Source: Haloarchaeobius litoreus (GTDB lineage Archaea; Halobacteriota; Halobacteria; Halobacteriales; Natrialbaceae). Taken from it: a stretch of DNA of 64,000 nt. The DNA is taken from assembly GCF_024495425.1 (NCBI RefSeq), contig NZ_JANHJR010000003.1:124001-188000 (forward strand), read 5' to 3'. Positions 63,272 to 64,000 of this stretch are shown piece after piece. A model generated the notes under the pieces. The model was not told the DNA's origin. It worked only from the letters and a program-made list of their open reading frames with translations, and did not search any database. Made by a program: the position numbers and the translations under genes. How positions within the stretch are numbered: position 1 is the first letter of the stretch; each line of letters begins with the position of its first letter.

Positions 63272-63528
63272 GGTGCGAGTCCGGCCGGGGAGGCATTGAA
63301 TCCCACGAACCCCGCCACCACTCTACCGACCTGACATGAAAGGGCCGCAATACCGGGTTCAAGACCCGGTTTCGGGACTACAAGCACCGATAGTTCGCCC
63401 GGTAAACGACCGGTTACGCCATAATTAGTTACCAACTACTCAGATACCAACAACAATCAGTTTCGGTTAGTTTTCGGTGCTGAACGGTCGGCTCTTTTTA
63501 TACCACCAGGTGACCACTCACTGTTTGG
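63272..63528. other. Intergenic region with T-arm-like hairpin
   Basis: This gap between the divergent HIT and zinc-ribbon genes is AT-richer than its surroundings (about 63400-63510). It contains the stem-loop ACCGGGT-TCAAG-ACCCGGT at 63352-63370, which looks like a tRNA T-arm, but no acceptor partner or anticodon arm is seen. A second imperfect repeat CCGGTAAACGACCGG follows at about 63398-63412. Confidence 0.5.
63495..63502 (+). promoter_or_regulatory. TATA box of the zinc-ribbon gene
   Basis: TTTTTATA is 27-34 bp before the ATG at 63529, the best-looking promoter in the window. Confidence 0.7.
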
Positions 63529-63729
63529 ATGGCGACGACTGACAACTCAATCGACGGGCGGACCGAACACTGTGACAGCTGCGGCAGCGACACCATCCAC
63601 CAGGTGTCCGTCCAGCTCGTCACGGAGAGCACGAAGAAAGAGAACTCCCAGTTCTCCCGGGAACCCTACCGCGTCACGGAGTGCCAGCAGTGCGGGACCC
63701 GCGAGAGCCAGCGCATGAACAACGCCTGA
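63529..63729 (+). CDS. Small zinc-ribbon protein (DUF7835-like)
   Basis: A 66-residue protein with a single zinc ribbon: CDSCGS (residues 15-20) and CQQCGT (52-57) with a beta-rich spacer between (HQVSVQLVTESTKKENSQFSREPYRVTE). Conserved in haloarchaea as a putative zinc beta-ribbon protein; likely binds nucleic acid or a protein partner. The strong TATA box implies good expression. Confidence 0.85.
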   Translation: MATTDNSIDGRTEHCDSCGSDTIHQVSVQLVTESTKKENSQFSREPYRVTECQQCGTRESQRMNNA

Positions 63730-63768
63730 CGGTGACAGGACCGCGGCCAACGGTATCCGACGGCGGCG

Positions 63769-64000
63769 TCACTCCGACGCCGTCGTCACTTCGCATCCAT
63801 CCTCGGTGACGATTATCGTGTGTTCCTTCTGGCTGACCAGCTTGCCGTCGTCCTCCTTGAGCACCGGGTAGCCGTGGACGATGTTCTGTGATTTGAGCCG
63901 CCGCAGCGCCATGTTCGGCCGGGAGACGTCGAGCCAGCGCGTCGCGAACGGCAGCGTCTGGAACTCCTCGGTGATCTGTTCGAGCGCCTTGCGCGCGTTC
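63769..64000 (-). CDS. map: Methionine aminopeptidase type II, C-terminal part
   Basis: The 3' end of a minus-strand gene cut by the window edge; the last 76 residues are visible. Diagnostic are RKALEQITEEFQTLPFATRW, RRLKSQNIVHGYPVLKEDDGKLVSQKEHTIIVTEDG and the stop at 63769-63771. The Glu in VSQKEHTIIV is a metal-binding ligand of the pita-bread fold. It removes initiator Met from new proteins. Confidence 0.93.
   Translation of the reverse strand, partial: NARKALEQITEEFQTLPFATRWLDVSRPNMALRRLKSQNIVHGYPVLKEDDGKLVSQKEHTIIVTEDGCEVTTASE

Noticed and set aside
63300-63400. A tRNA gene suggested by the T-arm-like hairpin
   Set aside because: The bases after the T-arm (TTTCGGG) have no complementary 5' acceptor strand 60-80 bp upstream, and neither D-arm nor anticodon arm can be drawn. 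The other strand gives no T-loop.

Overview
The window comes from a halophilic archaeon (class Halobacteria). The signs are very high GC, acidic Asp/Glu-rich proteins, promoters with an A/T box about 24-31 bp in front of an essentially leaderless start codon, and marker genes: three archaeosine genes, SAMP1, a PGF-CTERM surface protein, a halocyanin-domain protein, TrmY, Pus10, GatD, PDCD5/rpS19e and DUF63. No genus can be named from the sequence alone. I see no rRNA, CRISPR array, integrase or intact insertion sequence. One tRNA gene, tRNA-Pro(CGG), is present.

Layout. 0.2-10.9 kb: a Tat-exported LVIVD protein, an ABC-2 exporter operon, a flavin-type oxidoreductase, an epoxide-hydrolase-like enzyme, a Nudix hydrolase, tgtA and arcS for archaeosine, then riboflavin synthase. 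10.4-20 kb: a small uncharacterised gene with a possible upstream ORF, a GIY-YIG protein, a VanZ-like protein, a double-halocyanin protein, a wHTH/membrane gene pair, the RaSEA radical-SAM partner of ArcS, a 1047-residue multi-PAS/GAF sensor kinase, purQ-purS and thiL. 20-25.4 kb: a structured dispersed repeat, trmY, a zinc-knuckle protein, tRNA-Pro, then a short lower-GC island with an orphan gene and a VapBC-like pair, and a double zinc-ribbon/DUF4013 membrane protein with a very long charged linker. 25.5-36.9 kb: a P-loop kinase, a hydrolase divergent from pspA, katG, the rpS19e-PDCD5-ATPase cluster, a flippase-like membrane protein, pus10 and rnhB. 36.9-49.9 kb: a universal stress protein, secF-secD, gatD with an acetyltransferase, samp1, and a potassium-handling cluster (two TrkA-C membrane proteins, a K+ channel with an RCK domain, an HPP-USP fusion). 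50-64 kb: a nucleoside-catabolism neighbourhood (nucleoside phosphorylase, PfkB kinase, ribose-1,5-bisphosphate isomerase, deoC), a lipoprotein, a PGF-CTERM surface protein, a tRNA methylthiotransferase coupled to a CinA-like protein, a CDF transporter, a HIT protein and the C-terminal end of methionine aminopeptidase.

How genes work together. TgtA, ArcS and RaSEA give the late steps of archaeosine-15 formation within 8.5 kb. With TrmY, Pus10, GatD and the methylthiotransferase, the window is rich in tRNA maturation. The phosphorylase, PfkB kinase and R15P isomerase fit the haloarchaeal non-carboxylating pentose bisphosphate route for nucleoside ribose; DeoC would handle deoxyribose.

The most interesting new signal is a family of dispersed intergenic repeats at about 20.06-20.48, 33.93-34.30, 35.95-36.17 and 41.49-41.59 kb. 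The two best copies are inverted relative to each other, share a 60-bp identical block holding a 12-bp hairpin, and each carries a perfect 13-bp inverted repeat whose arms differ between copies at four places, all compensated on the opposite arm. That pattern points to selection on a paired structure rather than on a protein. A second striking signal is a 17-bp tandem repeat at 60449-60487 that makes a chain of three overlapping stop/start codons between two genes.
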